From the NCBI GenBank assembly GCA_963966185.1, contig CAWZYM010000204.1, positions 248,001-312,000 of the forward strand: DNA of 64,000 nucleotides. Reading direction: 5' to 3'. The first letter of the stretch is position 1; each line of letters starts with the position of its first letter. Of this stretch, positions 22,577-35,134 are shown one piece after another. The notes beneath the pieces are model-generated. The model was not told the origin of the DNA. It was given only the letters and a program-made list of their open reading frames with translations, and ran no database searches. The stretch is from Rhabditoides inermis. Its lineage: Eukaryota > Nematoda > Chromadorea > Rhabditida > Rhabditidae. The position numbers were made by a program, and so were the translations under genes.

Positions 22577-22914
22577 TTAAAGATAGTGTACCCTCTGGTT
22601 TTCGAAGTTGAGTTAGCATTGGATTGTGAAATTAGACCAAACATGTGCACTTTTGTCAAATGTATGACTTTTTCCAGGTGCAAATAAACCATATGACGGA
22701 AATGCCGAGAAGTTGGAGAAACCATTACCCATCGTGCACATTTGTGCACGTTTCTGCAAACTTGTATCTTGAACGAGTGTATTCATGAGCAAATTAGATG
22801 AACTTTGAGGAGATTTTGAAATCTTTTTTTTATGAGAACGTACTTTATTTAAGACATAATTGCACATTCTACTTCTAACCCAACTTCGAAAATCATAAGG
22901 TACACTGCCTTTAA
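22577..22914 (+). repeat. Foldback MITE, family 1, copy e
   Basis: TTAA-bounded copy corresponding to 10,085-10,421 in the duplicated block, with several point differences in the arms. Confidence 0.75.
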
Positions 22915-23198
22915 AGAAAATCACTACTCAAAAATGAAGAGAGGTGGCCGGTCAAGCGGCATTTTTCGTGCGAATGTGGCTAAAATCGGCCAAAAAGGAC
23001 GCACGATTTTTTTCTCTGATCTCCGTTAGGCGTTAAGCTACAGAGCTTTCTTTTAGCGAAAGCGAACTATCTACGAGTGATCTATCCAACTGCATAGTTG
23101 GTTCTAATTGAACATGTTTCTATTATTATTATTATGTTTCTAAAACCTTGTTTCGGAAAGGGTCGCTTGACTGAGAAGCGAGTTATTTTCACTTCATG

Positions 23199-23209
23199 TA
23201 TATAAATAG
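23199..23209 (+). promoter_or_regulatory. TATA box upstream of BEN gene copy 2
   Basis: TATATAAATAG lies about 70 bp before the ATG at 23,279, as in copy 1. A segment of about 205 bp present upstream in copy 1 (about 10,660-10,865) is absent here, so the more distal promoter differs. Confidence 0.45.
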
Positions 23210-23278
23210 CAAAAAGCGTCGGGTTTTTCAACAGGTGCAAATAGAGTTGTGCGTTGTGATTTTGTACTTTTAATTGCA

Positions 23279-24883
23279 ATGTCACAGTTGGCAATTGAGG
23301 CGTTCGAAGAGTTGCATCTGGTGCAACAAACATGAAACATGGCTTGCGTACGCGGACAGATGCAAGTAGCAAATATAGGTTAGGGTTCTAGTTTCTAAGG
23401 CTGTGCAGTTGTGCTTTGCTTTTTCAAATTTCCATTTTCCGCAGTCCGCACGGAACACGTTGGAAATGCAAAGGTCTCGGCCAAGTGAGTGGGGGGAGGC
23501 AAAGTAGCGGCCAGGCTCTTCGACAAGCTTTTCCAAATGCCTAAAAGAAACACGAAGTCGGTAGCACAGAGACTGACTGGCTACTGTAACGTTAGTGTGG
23601 CCAGTATTCGAAACACTTTAATCGCTTTTGTGAAGGCGATTTCGAAAAGACTGACCGTTACCGCTACTGTAATGCTGACACAGTGAGGTGATTGGATACG
23701 CAATTCTGTGCTTGCAGGTACACGGAGATGCTGGCGTTCAAGCTGTTCGAAGACACGCTCGATAGGATGTTCAGGGACCAGGTGGGTTGCGGGTTCCTAG
23801 TTTTACATTTTATGCATGGTGGTACCGTATACCAATATATACCGTATACCAATATAATACCGTGAGACCGTATTAATACCCGTATGTGTTGCTATACGGC
23901 GTGCTTGCAGGACACGGCGAAGAAGGACTGGCTGCGTCGCGCGGTCGACTCGCGCTATCCGATGGCGGACAAGGAGAGGCGCGAGGTGCGGTGAAAGGTG
24001 TGCGCCGGAGCCACCAACAAGAACAGACACAAGACGGTCGGCAACGACGGAGAGCGTGAGTGGAGAGAGAGGGAGGGAGGGAGGGAGGGAGGGAGAGAGA
24101 GAGAGAGGAAAGAAATGACCTTGTCACTAGTTCAGAGGTGCGCTTCCCGTACCTGAACGAGGAGTTTGAGAAGGCGTGCTACAAGGAGGCCGGCAACAAC
24201 TACACTCTGTATGCTGAGATGATGGGAAAGGCGCTGTTTGAAGGATCGCTCGGCATCTACTTCAAGGTACGCTAGCCGGTTCCTCTAGGTTACTGTAGTT
24301 ATAATAATCTTTGTCTGCCGTCATCTGTATGTTGTATCGAAGATCTAATCTGACGGTTACGGTAGTTGACGTGGTCGTTGCAGGACCAGGATCCGCGCAA
24401 GAAGATCTTCCTGCACGACATGATCGACACGCGCTATCCGACGCACGAGAAGGGCCAGCACGTGGCCAAGTGGAAGAGCTGCACGTCGGCCATCAACAAG
24501 CTCCGCCCCGACTCGGGACCCACGCGTGAGTCGGGAGGGGGAGGGGTACTGTAGTAAGGGGTATAGCGAATAGTTTTTATACGGGAATTGTGACAGCATC
24601 ACTGCATGTACACGGGCGAGTTGGAATTGTGCAGATTAGGTGATTTCAAAGCGGTGAGGGGATGAGAAGGAAGGAGAGCAGAGCAGCTCAACTTATTTCT
24701 CGTTTCAGTGCCCTCGATCAGCTACGAGGTGCGCGCGCCGTCGTCGTCGGTGGCCTCGTCGGCTGCGTCCACTCCCCGCCCCGCGGCTGCTGCCACCACG
24801 ACAAAGGCGGCGAGTGTCAAGGAGGAGGCGGCGCCCACCGTCAAGGAGGAGGTGACCCGGAGGGCCGGCAAGGTGAGAACGCT

Positions 24884-24935
<52 letters not shown>

Positions 24936-25867
24936 TCTCTCAATCGTGTATTGCAGCGTACTCTGGAGGAGCCCGAGGAGGCGTCTCGCGTTCGACTGGT
25001 GCGTGAGCGTTCGACTCGCACGAGCCTCGCCGCTGCCGCCGCCCAGGCCACTCCCAGCACATCGACGGCCAGCGGTGGAGCACCGCCAGCCAAGAAGAAG
25101 GGTGAGTGGGGGGAGGGGGAGGAGCTTTGACAGAGGTAGATCGTATTGGTATTCCTGCTGTCGAGTTGCTGTGATAGCTTAGTCGGTTTGCCCAGCATTA
25201 CGTGCTTGTCGTAATGTCAACGAGTGTCCATTCCTCGATGCGAAACGAAAGAGTAAACATATGAAAATAGTTCACGAGCAGGGATGGATGATTTTTTTGG
25301 GAATGATGATTTGTTGGTTATGATGACTTGTTGGTTATGATGACTTGTTTGCAGGCGGCGTTCCAGCGATGCGTTTCATCGACGAGGCGACCGAGTCTGC
25401 CATCTTCGACAAGTGCGAAAACAATGTGATGGTGTACGCGCGCAACCTCGGCAATGTGCTCTTCAAGGACTCACTCAACCTATACCTCAAGGTACGCCCA
25501 CGCATCTTCCATTATCGATTGATTCATTTGATCTTCTGTGTTATTCAATTCATGCGATGAAATTCAATTGTCAATTGTTTATTTGCCGATTTTACGGTAT
25601 GGCTTGGCAAAGTAGCGGGAACCTGATTTTATATCAGTAGACAGTAGGATTTCGTAGTTGTGTTTTTTTCTTTATGCTTTTATTTTATAATGTTTCTCAT
25701 TTTTTGTTAGATTGATGGATTGGTTGTAGGACCAAGAGCCGGATCGGCGAGAGTTCCTGCACGAGATAGTCGACTACCGCTTCCCGACCAACTCTCCCCT
25801 CAAAACGAAGCAGAAGTGGAAGAACTGTTCTGCTGCCATCAACAGAAACCGGCCCGATCCGAAGTAG
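23279..25867 (+). CDS. Three-BEN-domain protein, copy 2 (same in-frame TGA)
   Basis: Exons are 23718-23781, 23911-24055, 24136-24266, 24384-24525, 24709-24872, 24957-25101, 25355-25491 and 25730-25867 (TAG). A first exon from ATG 23,279 is uncertain. All splice sites and phases match copy 1. The linker exon is 24 nt shorter because one copy of an 8-aa TPRPAAAS repeat is missing. Other linker changes include RVRLVRERS where copy 1 has PAPVVRERS. BEN units 2 and 3 are intact with their WKSCTSAIN and WKNCSAAIN motifs. The unit 1 Trp codon is TGA at 23,992-23,994, exactly as in copy 1. Gene A' follows about 840 bp downstream on the same strand. Confidence 0.72.
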
Positions 25868-26216
25868 ACCAGCCGGTACTCATATTTTATTGTTTCTATT
25901 TCATTTCATTTCATACTTTGCACATTGATGATCCAGTGATGTCTAGCACTCCCCTCTCTTGCTTTACACTGTAATACAGAAGAAGACACCCAGTGCCTCT
26001 TTCTCCGCCCACTCCATGCATTGCACTCCTTTCTCGTCCTCTCTCGTCTCTTTAGCTAATTGTTGCGTCACTATACACAAGTGTTATGTTTTTTGGTCAT
26101 AATTCTGTTTATACGATTTTGGTATACGCGTTTTTCGAGGTGTTGTAAACGCAGCCGAGTTTGCGAGTTGATTTTATGATAAACTGATTTGTGTTCTATC
26201 TTGTTGTGATGTGCAG

Positions 26217-26664
26217 TATTAAAGGAACATACCACATTCCTTTCCTTTCTCTGCTAGCGCGCGGTCGCGTGCCTTCCTCTGTTATTCCCCCTACCCCTGA
26301 ACAATGCTGTGCGGCGGAGGACACTAACCGGACTGGTACTCGATTTTGCTACTCTCTACATCTACGGCATTGAGACTGGAGAGGAATCCTCGAAGACGAT
26401 GAAACTCTCGGAGACGTCTCTTCGCGATCGATCGTTGAAGCCCGGATCTTCCGCCGCCGAGATCGAAACTTCCCCAGAAGCCGCAAGCAGGGGATGACAA
26501 GCACCACCAACAGCACGCACGCATCCACGGGACTACCGAAATCCGTGTTATTGGGACTCGCAGTAGGCGTTGCATTACTGTATTTTACCGTAACCTTGCC
26601 GTAATTTACATAATTGTAATGTGCTATTTGATTCGAGATAAATATTCTGATTCTGATTCTGATA
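26217..26664 (+). mobile_element. Non-LTR element 3' end with TTCTGA tail (tentative)
   Basis: The sequence between the BEN copy 2 flank and gene A' is absent from copy 1. It ends in GATAAATATTCTGATTCTG, a short tandem tail typical of non-LTR retrotransposon ends. Its start coincides with the TTAA that holds a MITE in copy 1. No reverse-transcriptase motif is visible, so a SINE is equally likely. Confidence 0.4.
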
Positions 26665-26709
26665 CCACTCTAAGTTTCGTGTATGAAGTAAGACCGGTCT
26701 CCGTTGCAG

Positions 26710-27126
26710 TCTTCGTCGCCGGCGACTCTGTGGCTGGACGACGACCATCCGGAGAAGCATGGGGCGCTGGACACGAGTGGAGACGGCTGTCACAGTCCAT
26801 TCCTCGACGGTCAGTTAAACGGGCTACACCCAATGAGACTGGCATATTCAATATTCAATGTGAACATAGAACTCGTGCTTTTTGAAAACATCTTAGTGTT
26901 CACACATTCACGTCAGAAAACATGTCGCTTTCGCACTGTCCGTGCCACTTTGTCGTTTGCAGACGACTTCTCGGATCGCGGCGCGCCAGCCTCGCATTGG
27001 ATGCCGGATATCATCCCTTCTGATCCCTATGCCACCAGCACACCCCGCGCCACTCCCAGACTCGAAGGACAGAGGATGACAGACACGCACAGGGGCAGCG
27101 GTGCGTCCCTCCCCCTCCCCTCCCCC

Positions 27127-27161
<35 letters not shown>

Positions 27162-27564
27162 CCTCTCTCTCCTTCCTCCCCCTCTCTCTATCTCTCTCTC
27201 CTCCCTCCGCCCTCTCTATCTCTCTCTCTCCTCCCTCCCCCTCTCTCCTCTCCTCTCTCACTCTTTCTCTCTCTCTCCCCTCCCCCTCCCCCTCTTCCTC
27301 TCCCCCCCCCCACTCTCTTTCACCATTCCCTGTTCAGGCGGATCCGGCGAGCTCTACTCGGCGATCCATCGCACGCCGGTCGCCGCGGCTGGCCCGACGA
27401 TCCTGTCTCCCGCCGCGAAGATCCTGCAGGAGGGCGGCGGCCACGTGTACGGTAACATTGGCACGCTGCCCAAGTTCACGTCGACGGCGGACCAGCAGGA
27501 GGACGCCTACTATACATACACGGCGTCGCGGCGCTACAACTCGAGCACATTCAACCGCACCTAG
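26710..27564 (+). CDS. 3'-terminal exons of unrecognised gene A (copy 2)
   Basis: Three exons are visible: 26710-26809, 26963-27100 and 27338-27564 (TAG). The first has no counterpart inside the window for copy 1; it encodes PATLWLDDDHPEKHGALD and joins in phase to DDFSDRGAP. The last two encode the same peptide as copy 1. The intron at 27,101-27,337 is CT-rich. Upstream the gene meets a retroelement remnant, so the 5' exons of this copy are either far away, missing, or replaced by a fusion with sequence from the neighbouring BEN copy. No domain is recognised. Confidence 0.65.
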
Positions 27565-27821
27565 AACAAGCACACTTCACTTACTTAGTAGTATTGTAGC
27601 AGTAACCAATCACTCTCTTCCTAACTATTCTTAATAGCACAGAGAGCGCCGCCCAATTCCAAGCTAGTCTCGTTTCCTTCGTCCACTTTTGCCCCCTTAT
27701 GTGATTGCTAGTCCCATCACTTTCATCGCCCGATCTCAATGTGCATCTCTCTCTTCTGCCGCTGATTTTCCAACTCCGCTCAACGTGTACTCTTTTTGTG
27801 TGTCAAATGGAGTTTTGTGTG

Positions 27822-27827
27822 AATAAA
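27822..27827 (+). promoter_or_regulatory. Poly(A) signal of gene A copy 2
   Basis: AATAAA about 260 bp after the stop, in the same context as the signal at 976-981. Confidence 0.6.
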
Positions 27828-28060
27828 CATGTTTTAATTGTTGTAATGATGAATCACAAAAGGAAATCAATACAATGCCAACAAACACCTACAGTGATTG
27901 TAAGTCAGCCACAAATAGTGAACACAAATATTTTGTGTGATTGAAAAGAGGGCAATACAGCGATCGAACAGCGAGAGAGTATGCATGTGCAGTCTAAATA
28001 GCGCGAGAATATCTCAAGAATGGAAGTGAGTTGTGTCCCGGTACCGATGGAGAGGCACGT

Positions 28061-31000
28061 TCAGTACGGCGGATCGATCCACAGTGCCTCTACGACCTTC
28101 TCCCTTCCGTCGCCGCCAAGCGTGTAGATCACCTTAATAGTCTTAAAGTTAAAAAAACGTAATCTATAATGTTATAGGTCACACACATCAAGTTCAAACA
28201 AATTCTGAAAGGAAAGGGGTATTAGATCGTGGAAATGAGTGTTGCTAATGTCAATGTCACTGACAGCTTACATACTTTGTCGGTTGCCAGGAGGCCTATG
28301 CTGTCTCCCGCGTGCTCCAGGTCTGCCAGACTCGTCCACTCGCCGCCAACCGACATCTGTAACCACAGATTCAGCAAAAAAAAAATCTTCACAATACAGT
28401 TATTAAATGCTTGTAGCTTAATATGCTCATTGTGATTCATCGACGCAATCAGTTGGGCAGTTGTTGGGAGCGGAATATGTGGTTCGTTCGTCGTTAAGTG
28501 TACTCACATATAATAATATATAATAATATATTTATCCATAGAAACAGAATCGCAATGACAACATTGGAAAGACAACAAAAGTTATGATGAACGAGTGTCC
28601 AACATCAATCGGTTTCCTTCCCAGTGAGGCAAAGCGAATACTGCGGAAGCCACCTCCAGACACCTTAACGTGTTTGACAGAAGTGTACTTCCTCCACAGG
28701 CACTCTCGCGACGACAACTGAAATGAGTGAGGAGGCAAGCGCCTCATCATTAGAATCACCCAATCAAGTCAAACCACCCTGGAGCTTCTATCACATTAAC
28801 AGATTATTACAAACGTGTGGGGTCTTGAAACCTCTTTTGGATGGTACTGAAGAAATGATCAATTGCGACTCCAAATTCTTTCTTAGATAAACAGGTGACC
28901 ACGCTTCTATCCAAATCATTCCAATACTGGACAGCTCTATATAATATAAAACTTTGGCCTATCGTAGTGCGAGGTGAAGGGGCTGTGTTCTTGAGTTTCA
29001 ACCCATGATTTCGCAATGTACTCATTCTAGAACCAACCGGGACTAGAGCGAATGGACATTCCGAGTTGAAATAACCATAAATGTATCTATGTACGAATCG
29101 AATATCACACTTAACCCGTCGTAACCAGAGAGTGTCTAAATTATATCGTTTTAGTCTGCTTTCGTAATCTAGTTTAGGGGCTATGTAACGGGTGAGCTTG
29201 CGCTGAACTGCTTCTAGATCATTTATATGGCCTTTGTTAATCAAACAAAGAACTTCTGAACCATATTCTAGTGCCGGTCTTATTTTAGTTTTGTAGAAAT
29301 TTAAGTAAAGTTGCTCATTTACATGGAAATTTGCTCTCAGTGCTCCAATTTTGGAAGAGGCTTTTTGGATAGCCTTCCGGATATGTTCTGATGGGTCGAG
29401 AGTAGATGTTAGAATAACACCCAAATCCTTCACAGAATCAGAGCACGAGAGAGTTACATCACCACATTTATAAACCAACTTGATAGGTTTCTTTCCGAAA
29501 TGAACAACTGTGCACTTGGCAGCAGATAGCGCTAGCTGTCGCTCAGATAGCCACGCATATACTTCATTAAAATCGGATTCAAGACAATCATGGAAGTTCG
29601 GTCGATTCTGAGATATTGACAATTTCATATCATCAGCATACAGAAAATACCTACAGTGCTTCACCACTTCACCAATACCATTTACATAAATCAAGAATAG
29701 AAGGGGTCCTAGGACTGATCCTTGTGGTACTCCACTCAACATGAACAGACTTCTTGTCCCCGTATCCTCCGGCGATGAGCAGCCGACCCGCGTGCGACGC
29801 GATACTCACCCCGTAGACATCCTTCAAGTATACATGATACCCTACTGCCACACAATGAACGATTGTCAGAGTGTGACCACGACTCGCTACACAGCCGCAA
29901 GTCTGACGCACATCATTGGTCGGCAGCGTGGGTCCGGTAGTCCACCGATTGCCGCGCACGTCGAATATATCGACCGGTTTGTTCCTGCACAATCGCTGGA
30001 CGACCGCCATGTCTCCGTTCAACTCGCACGCGGAAACGCGCCCGGAGCAGTTGACGAGATCGGGCAGGTCCTGCTTCTTTCCTGCAAGTATGTGATATCC
30101 ACGAATACATCTCATTTTGCGTACCGTCTCGAATGTCGAATCGGAACGCAGTGCGCAGAGATGAATGTGACCCAGTCAAGCCACCGAACACGTAGACTGT
30201 GTTTTCGTGGGAAACCGCCGCGTGGTGTCGACTAAACATTGGTCATAGTTCACACACACACAGACTTGCGCACCGCATTTGATTTACTAACATTCTGAAT
30301 ACATTTCCTACATGCGTGTTATTTTAATGATTTTTCTTTATTATTGTTTTTATCACGTGTTTTTAACTAACCGTATACAGTATTATTAAGATAGAATACT
30401 CATAAACATACCTGTTGTAGCTGACGCCGCCATTCGACCACTTGTCGGTGACGGGGTCGTAGCAAATCGAGGATGGTCTACGAATACGTGTGTGTACTAT
30501 TGATATCTTCCAGTTACTCATACCCGTCATATCCTCCTATCACGTACAGCTTCCCGCCAGCCGCGCACATTGCACTGCCATCTCGCCGGGATCCCATCGC
30601 CGCAATCAGCTTGCACTCACCTGTGTAATGTAATACCTAGTTCGAAAACAGTGCTGTAACACTAATTGTCTGAATCTCTGATTTCGCACGCTTGTGCAGT
30701 AAACTTACTTGTCTTTCTTTGATATACCACCTATCGCAATAATGACAGCTATTTTGTTGAGATGTTAGAACTCATAAAACATAATGTGTAGTTTTTACAA
30801 TTTACAACACTAAAAGTGGTCGTACCAGTAATCGGATTGAGCACTTCAGCGGTATATGCATTGTCGCCACCGCCGCCCACGCTGTAGAGAAGACCGTCCA
30901 GCTCGGCACAGCAGTGACGCCATCTGATATGAAACAGTCAGTGACATCTGTGATTGTGACTGCCCACAAACCTTCTATGCAGCAGGTCGCAGAGTCGCGT

Positions 31001-33810
31001 CCACTTCTTCTTGTCCAGTGGCATGCCGTTGCCGCGCAGCACAGGCCGCGTGTGCTTGAGAGACTCGCCGAGAAGCGTCTGCGAACATACACTCCCACAC
31101 AATTCGACTATCCCTTGTCGGAAACTCGGTCAGGCTACTCTGACCACCGACTTTAAACTACTTTTCAAAGCGCCTTCGAGTGCTATGGGATCGAGACTGA
31201 CCGCAGTGCTACATACATGGACATTACAGATCCATATAAACAGTTCCATAGTTCTACCTCGCTTGTGACTCGAATACGGTGCTCTTACAGTCTGTCTCTC
31301 TTGTTTTAGCTGACTCCTTGTAGTTCTCTGTTGTAGTACACAAGTACACGTACTCACATGCATGGCGGCCATGAGCATCTCATTGCACTGTTCGTCTTCT
31401 CGGACGAGCGTCTCGTGGTAGACTGTGTCGAGGAGGCACGAGCGCCCGACACCCGTGAGACGAACGTGCGACAGCAGCCTGGGGTGGCAAGTGGAACATG
31501 GATATGTCATTACTCCTTACATATTTACTTGTTCAAATACCACGTGGGTGTTTCGTGGTAAGTTGCATTAAAATATTAATATGCTCGCAGTTTGGGCTAG
31601 TAAGCAAGGTCGGTTACTTTCGTAAGAGTATTTGAACAAGCACGTACTGTGCCAGGTGCTCCTTGCGTTCTCCCCTGTTCTCGTCGTCGTTGTGTCCGCG
31701 CACCCACGTCATCACAGCCTCGAACAGCGCCGTCTCGGAGCAGTTGATGCCCATGTCTGTGTGCGAAGTGGGAATGAGGGACGTTGGTAATGGACACATG
31801 TCAAATGCGAAACCACATAAGGAATTGTAATATTGTTATTGATAGACAATTTTTGTTTCTTAAAAACCGGTCTACTACATCACAATTAGTGGAGTATGTT
31901 AAAAACTGGGTGAAAAAGTTAGACTCAAAAAGCTCGGTCGACTTCGTACACTAGTATGCATATGCGGATGATTGTAAGATGTTCATTTCGGATGATGTAC
32001 CTTATTTTGATAAGCGACTAGCAGGTGACGTGACAAGAGTGACTGATTGGATGAGAAGTCGCCAATTGACTTTGAGTCTTTCGAAATGCATTGTCATGCA
32101 TTTTGGAAAATCAAAAGAGAAAAAAATTCTTGCCTTTTGGACAACTCTCATACCTTCTTGAAAAAGTTTATAGAGTACCTGCTTCCTAAAGCATAATTTA
32201 AACAGCGGTTGAAAACTAAGGTAAGGAAGGTAAGGTAAGAACTAAGGTAAGAAAAGTAAGGTTAGAAACATGGCGTATGAGACGCTCAATTATTGATCTT
32301 TCTTTGGCGCATGTATATATTTATGGACATATATTAATATATTTGTACACCTAATACCACTGACACTGTCTAGCTCAACTCAAACACGACAACTTCGAGG
32401 TCATTCACTCAAACTATACAACTCTTCTAATAAAACCACTCTCTCACATTCTCCTTTTCGTATTCATAGAATTTGGAATCTCTTGATCTCTTCCCCAGTA
32501 GTATTGTTCTTATCAATGATAAAGGTGCATATAGATCTGCTATGAAGAAGTATGTTCTTCAGAACAAACCCAAACTTCATATTGATCCTGGCTGACTGTA
32601 GCTCTAACTGTCAGACGAGGACTGTATGATCCATCGCAAGCATACCTTGTACTAGCCGCGAGAAGTCTTCGTGCGAGAGACTCGACAGATCCTCCGAGGC
32701 AACGAGGGCCCTATTCGAATCACAGCTTGTAAACGAATCTGATTGAAGCACTTACCCGAAACATTCTCGAATGAACTGCCACGAAAGTGCTTTGATCTCC
32801 TCGCAGTCATATAGCTTAGAGAAGTTCCACATTTCGATGCAGTTGAAACGCGTCACGTACTTGACATTGATCAGGTACCTGTAAACACTCGATGACTTAT
32901 ATGCATCACTATACGAGTGACTTCTCGCAGGCGGATTTGAGTGACGTCAGTTGGAGGTACGCAGCCTCTGGCAGTAGAAGAGGCACGGTTGTGTTGTCTG
33001 AACAAGGTTACATCGAGAATGGAGTTTCGGGAATCACTTTAGGTTGCGGTCAGTATCTTCAAAACATTGAATACTTTCGAATACATTGAATACTATTGAA
33101 TACTTTCGAAACACTTCAAAACTACTTTGGGAATCGCCCCCCCCCCCTCCCCTTCTCCTCCCGAATTGCCTTCCGAATAATCCCGAACACTTCGAAATGC
33201 CTTGTTATCCTTTCGAAACACCTCGGAATCGGATTGCTTTCGAAGAGACCTCCGCACTTTTTCTGATTTTTGGGCACGGCTACTTGGAGAATTCTTACTT
33301 CTCAACATTTCAACTCACTGATGATAATGCGTCCGGTATAGATGTACTCGACAAGGCTCTTCAGCGTCGTGTAGTCAGTGTCCTACAACACTCGGCATTA
33401 CAATACGGTCAGATGATGTGTCCACCATGTCGACGACGTTCTCGCGCGCTTCCCGCATTCCAGCCGCGAATATCTCTTTAAAGTGCGGCGACGCAGCCAA
33501 CAGAACCAGCTTGTGCACGTGGAACTGAACAATGTGACGATTGCAAGATGAACAAGTGTTAAGTGTTCTCAATTTACCCGGTATTTTTCGTCGTCACTCG
33601 TTCTGTGCTCCCTCGATGTGAGCACAACATCGCACAGTTTTCTGGATCTGTAGGAACAATAGTTAACAATAATAGGAAGGAACGTAAAATGGCAGAAATG
33701 GGGTAAGGCTCACAGACCTTGCCAGAGTTTGCTTACCTTCTCATATCATTGAAGCGAGCGAATGTCTCGGGCACAGGGAACTGTCGCACTCCATCACTCG
33801 AGCTCGCCAT
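28061..33810 (-). CDS. BTB-BACK-Kelch (KLHL-type) protein, copy 2
   Basis: Exons are 33810-33737, 33647-33578, 33524-33426, 33382-33319, 32967-32922, 32878-32756, 32710-32646, 31756-31648, 31478-31358, 31078-30972, 30923-30826, 30620-30524, 30477-30412, 30231-30125, 30081-29912, 29821-29741, 28356-28276 and 28132-28061. They give an open frame of 549 aa, colinear with copy 1. Differences are in-frame: 3 codons fewer in the first exon, 3 in the exon at 31,078 and 1 in the exon at 30,231, plus many substitutions (for example GGYDG for GGQDE, and GGGGDNAY for GGFSENAK in a blade). The intron after 29,741 contains a LINE that begins within the donor, leaving GTTGAG in place of GTGAGT. Correct splicing there is plausible but unproven. 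The role should be Cullin-3 substrate recruitment, as for copy 1. Confidence 0.82.
28509..29740 (-). mobile_element. 5'-truncated CR1/Jockey-type LINE inserted at a Kelch splice donor
   Basis: The minus strand reads LSGVPQGSVLGPLLFLIYVN, then YADDMKLSIS, then a C-terminal part ending FFSTIQKRFQDPTRL with a stop at 28,807. A 3' UTR of about 270 bp and a tail of TATTATATATTATTATA at 28,509-28,531 follow. It is co-oriented with the Kelch gene. Copy 1 has the empty site at 1,657-1,662. The target duplication is at most about 3 bp. Confidence 0.88.
31845..32595 (+). mobile_element. Degenerate CR1/Jockey-type LINE in a Kelch copy 2 intron
   Basis: The plus strand carries a decayed reverse transcriptase: the same block found at 3,930-4,092, then YADDCKMFISDD, SRQLTLSLSKCIVMHFGKS, and near the end RIHRIWNLLISSPVVLF, the usual C-terminal signature. 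Internal deletions differ from copy 1. Confidence 0.75.
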
Positions 33811-33982
33811 CTCCTGATCACTCTTCACAACTAAAAGGTCATTTGATTTTGTTCTCTGATTGTGAATTCAGAACATTCATCATCGTTTTGTGCTCCTTCG
33901 ATGTGAGCACAACATCAAAAACCATCAAATCGGAAGTGGATTCGGAAACGATTATCATGTGAGTCACGACACGGACAACACG

Positions 33983-34266
33983 TTAAAGGTAGTGTACCCT
34001 CTGGTTTTCGAAGTTGAGTTAGCACGGAATGTGAAATTAGACCAAAAATGTTGCCATATGACGGAAATGCCGAAAAGTTGGAGAAACCATTACCCATCGT
34101 GCACGTTTGTGCACGTTTGTGCACACTTTTCTATTGAACGAGTTAGATAAACTTTGAGGCGGCTTTGAAATAACTTTTATATGAGAACGAACTTTTTTAA
34201 GACATTTTTTTTTTTTACATCCTACAGCTAACTCAACTTCGAAAATCAGAGGGTACACTGCCTCAG
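33983..34266 (+). repeat. Foldback MITE, family 1, copy f
   Basis: Counterpart of 5,658-5,938, nearly identical in sequence. Confidence 0.75.
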
Positions 34267-34950
34267 AGGGTAACGGGAGAGAGCACACAAAAAGAAGAGA
34301 GCGCAGAGTTGCATGAAATCGAAAATTCGTGTTCAGAGCGGTCTGCTGATCGTTTCTGATCACCGCGCGCACGTAGAACTTTCATTCAATCTGCATTTTA
34401 ATAAAAGTATTAAGACGCACAAATGATTAAAAATCGTCAGAAATAGGCCACTGGGTCTTTAAACAACCATTAAGATCCATTGAATCAGGCGTAGAGCGCA
34501 AAACAAAGGAAGATAAGGGGTGTGGCCTTCACTCTAATGGCGCTATTTTCCAATAGCGATAAAACATTTCACAACAGATGCGTTTTGCCATGTCAGCATG
34601 ATAAGAAACGATAAGAAACTGGTGCGTGGCAGCACTGTCAGTTTCCCATAATACACGCTGGCCCCCCTTATAACATATTCACATCGCAGTAAAAAAACCA
34701 CTCCATGCGCAATCCCTCTTTATCTCGTCTCTCCAATCATTGTAAACTTTCTCATCTTTCTCATGCGCTGCGTTGGAAGCTGGAAACTGTCCAAACTCGT
34801 AGAATGCGAGCTGGATTTGGGGGTGGGGGTTGTGTGTGGGTTCTCTTTTTCGAACAAGAACCAATCTGACACGCAACGATGAAACTCTATCATTTTAACA
34901 ATAAATCTCACAATAGTTGTTATTATGATAAGAAAATGACATTTGAAAAT

Positions 34951-35023
34951 GAGCGCCGCGTAGTGTAGTGGTTAGCGATGTTCGCTATACTCGGTGAGTC
35001 GGTAGTTCGATCCCCCTCCGGCG
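34951..35023 (+). repeat. tRNA-like sequence (SINE head), copy 2
   Basis: Identical to 6,625-6,697 and part of the duplicated spacer. It is followed by a C run that differs in length between copies. Confidence 0.5.
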
Positions 35024-35134
35024 TTTGACCGTACCAAGTTGCCCCCCCCCCGATGTGAGCACAATATCAACAGTTATCAAATCGGAAGCGGATTCGGCAA
35101 CGATTATCATGTGAATCATGACACGGACAACACG

